Source: an uncultured Clostridia bacterium
Lineage (GTDB): Bacteria > Bacillota > Clostridia > Christensenellales > UBA1242
Length of the DNA stretch: 5,602 nucleotides
NCBI GenBank assembly: GCA_944372595.1
Contig: CALVZT010000051.1
Coordinates: 1 to 5,602, forward strand
Direction of reading: 5' to 3'
Shown in pieces: positions 5,465 through 5,602 of the stretch. Numbering within the stretch: position 1 is the first letter of the stretch; every line of letters starts with the position of its first letter. The position numbers and the translations under genes were made by a program. Below the pieces are notes generated by a model that was not told where the DNA came from, did not search any database, and was given only the letters and a program-made list of their open reading frames with translations.

Positions 5465-5479
5465 CTAATTAATTATACT
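5450..5479 (+). promoter_or_regulatory. Probable promoter of the tRNA-Thr gene
   Basis: TATACT (5474-5479) with a weak TTTAAA (5450-5455) 18 bp upstream. The predicted start near 5486 is about 10 bases before the tRNA 5' end. ACTCC (5477-5481) and GGAGT (5488-5492) form an inverted repeat across the start. Confidence 0.5.
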
Positions 5480-5495
5480 CCCCAATAGGAGTTAT

Positions 5496-5530
5496 GCTGC
5501 TGTGGCTCAGCGGTAGAGCACCACCTTGGT
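5496..5530 (+). tRNA. 5' half of tRNA-Thr(GGT), interrupted after the anticodon
   Basis: Cloverleaf parts can be placed exactly: acceptor 5' strand GCTGCTG (5496-5502), TG at positions 8-9, D stem GCTC/GAGC (5505-5508 and 5516-5519) with loop AGCGGTA, position 26 A, anticodon stem 5' strand CCACC (5521-5525), then TT and anticodon GGT (5528-5530), which reads the threonine codon ACC. The next bases AAG fit positions 37-39, but the expected partner strand GGTGG, the variable loop, the T arm and the acceptor 3' strand (expected CAGCAGC) are all absent from the remaining bases. The gene is therefore split by an intron, interrupted by an integrated element, or broken. The identity as a threonine tRNA half is well supported; whether it is functional depends on sequence beyond the window. 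Confidence 0.85.
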
Positions 5531-5602
5531 AAGATAAAAAATGCCAAATTTTACCACTTAAAAAACAACAAATTTTTACTCAAAAACTGAATATGCTAAT
5601 GT
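5531..5602 (+). other. Start of the sequence interrupting tRNA-Thr; possible group I intron (partial)
   Basis: From 5531 the sequence is A-rich and unrelated to a tRNA 3' half. Bases 5543-5547 (GCCAA) can pair with the exon end TTGGT (5526-5530), giving four Watson-Crick pairs and a G.U pair at the break. This is the layout of a group I intron P1 helix with its guide sequence. Insertion directly after anticodon position 36 has a known parallel in the Azoarcus tRNA-Ile intron. Against it, no conserved core (P3-P8) is visible in the 72 bases available. Two imperfect direct repeats starting CAAATTTT (5545 and 5569) would also fit recombinase arm sites of an integrated element. Confidence 0.35.

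Noticed and set aside
1..5602. CRISPR array, insertion sequence, recoded stop codons
   Set aside because: There are no regularly spaced repeats, no transposase-like frame and no in-frame stop that would need recoding apart from the G8 lesion.

Overview
The window is AT-rich (roughly 30% G+C by eye). It has strong AGGAG/GGAGG ribosome binding sites, canonical sigma-A type promoters and A/T-flanked intrinsic terminators. With HU, DegV, RadC and TilS together, this points to a low-G+C Firmicutes-type bacterium, probably an uncultured Clostridia or Bacilli lineage. All visible stop codons are TAA or TAG. No species can be named from the sequence alone.

Layout, left to right. A bidirectional-looking terminator (21-48) closes something outside the window. 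The HU DNA-binding protein gene (195-464, minus) ends directly in its own terminator (171-194). Divergent from it is a small Smr-domain-like gene (606-953, plus), whose promoter places the predicted transcript start exactly on an ATG, so it may be leaderless. Its 3' end overlaps by 11 bp the 3' end of the convergent degV-family gene (943-1803, minus). degV and radC (1928-2707, plus) diverge from promoters whose -35 boxes coincide. radC is followed by tilS (2798-4132, plus); a terminator-like hairpin, a second promoter and the tilS ribosome binding site are packed into the 90 bp between them. A bidirectional terminator (4131-4156) separates tilS from a convergent 120-residue protein of unknown function (4180-4542, minus).

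The right-hand fifth is the most unusual part. A Nudix hydrolase gene (4843-5393) has a strong promoter, a perfect Shine-Dalgarno sequence and an ATG, but a run of eight G directly after the start puts the ATG out of frame with the Nudix domain. Nine or six G would restore the frame. This looks like a slipped-strand on/off switch caught in the off state, or a recent pseudogene or sequencing error. Next comes a perfect 5' half of a threonine tRNA (anticodon GGT, 5496-5530) whose sequence breaks off right after the anticodon. The following bases contain GCCAA, which can pair with the exon end TTGGT to give a terminal G.U pair, as in the P1 helix of a group I intron. The window ends 72 bases into this insert, so an intron cannot be told apart from an integrated mobile element or a broken tRNA.

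The genes are mostly independent housekeeping functions (chromosome compaction, fatty-acid binding, tRNA lysidine modification, DNA-repair-associated proteins) on short transcripts rather than one pathway or operon.
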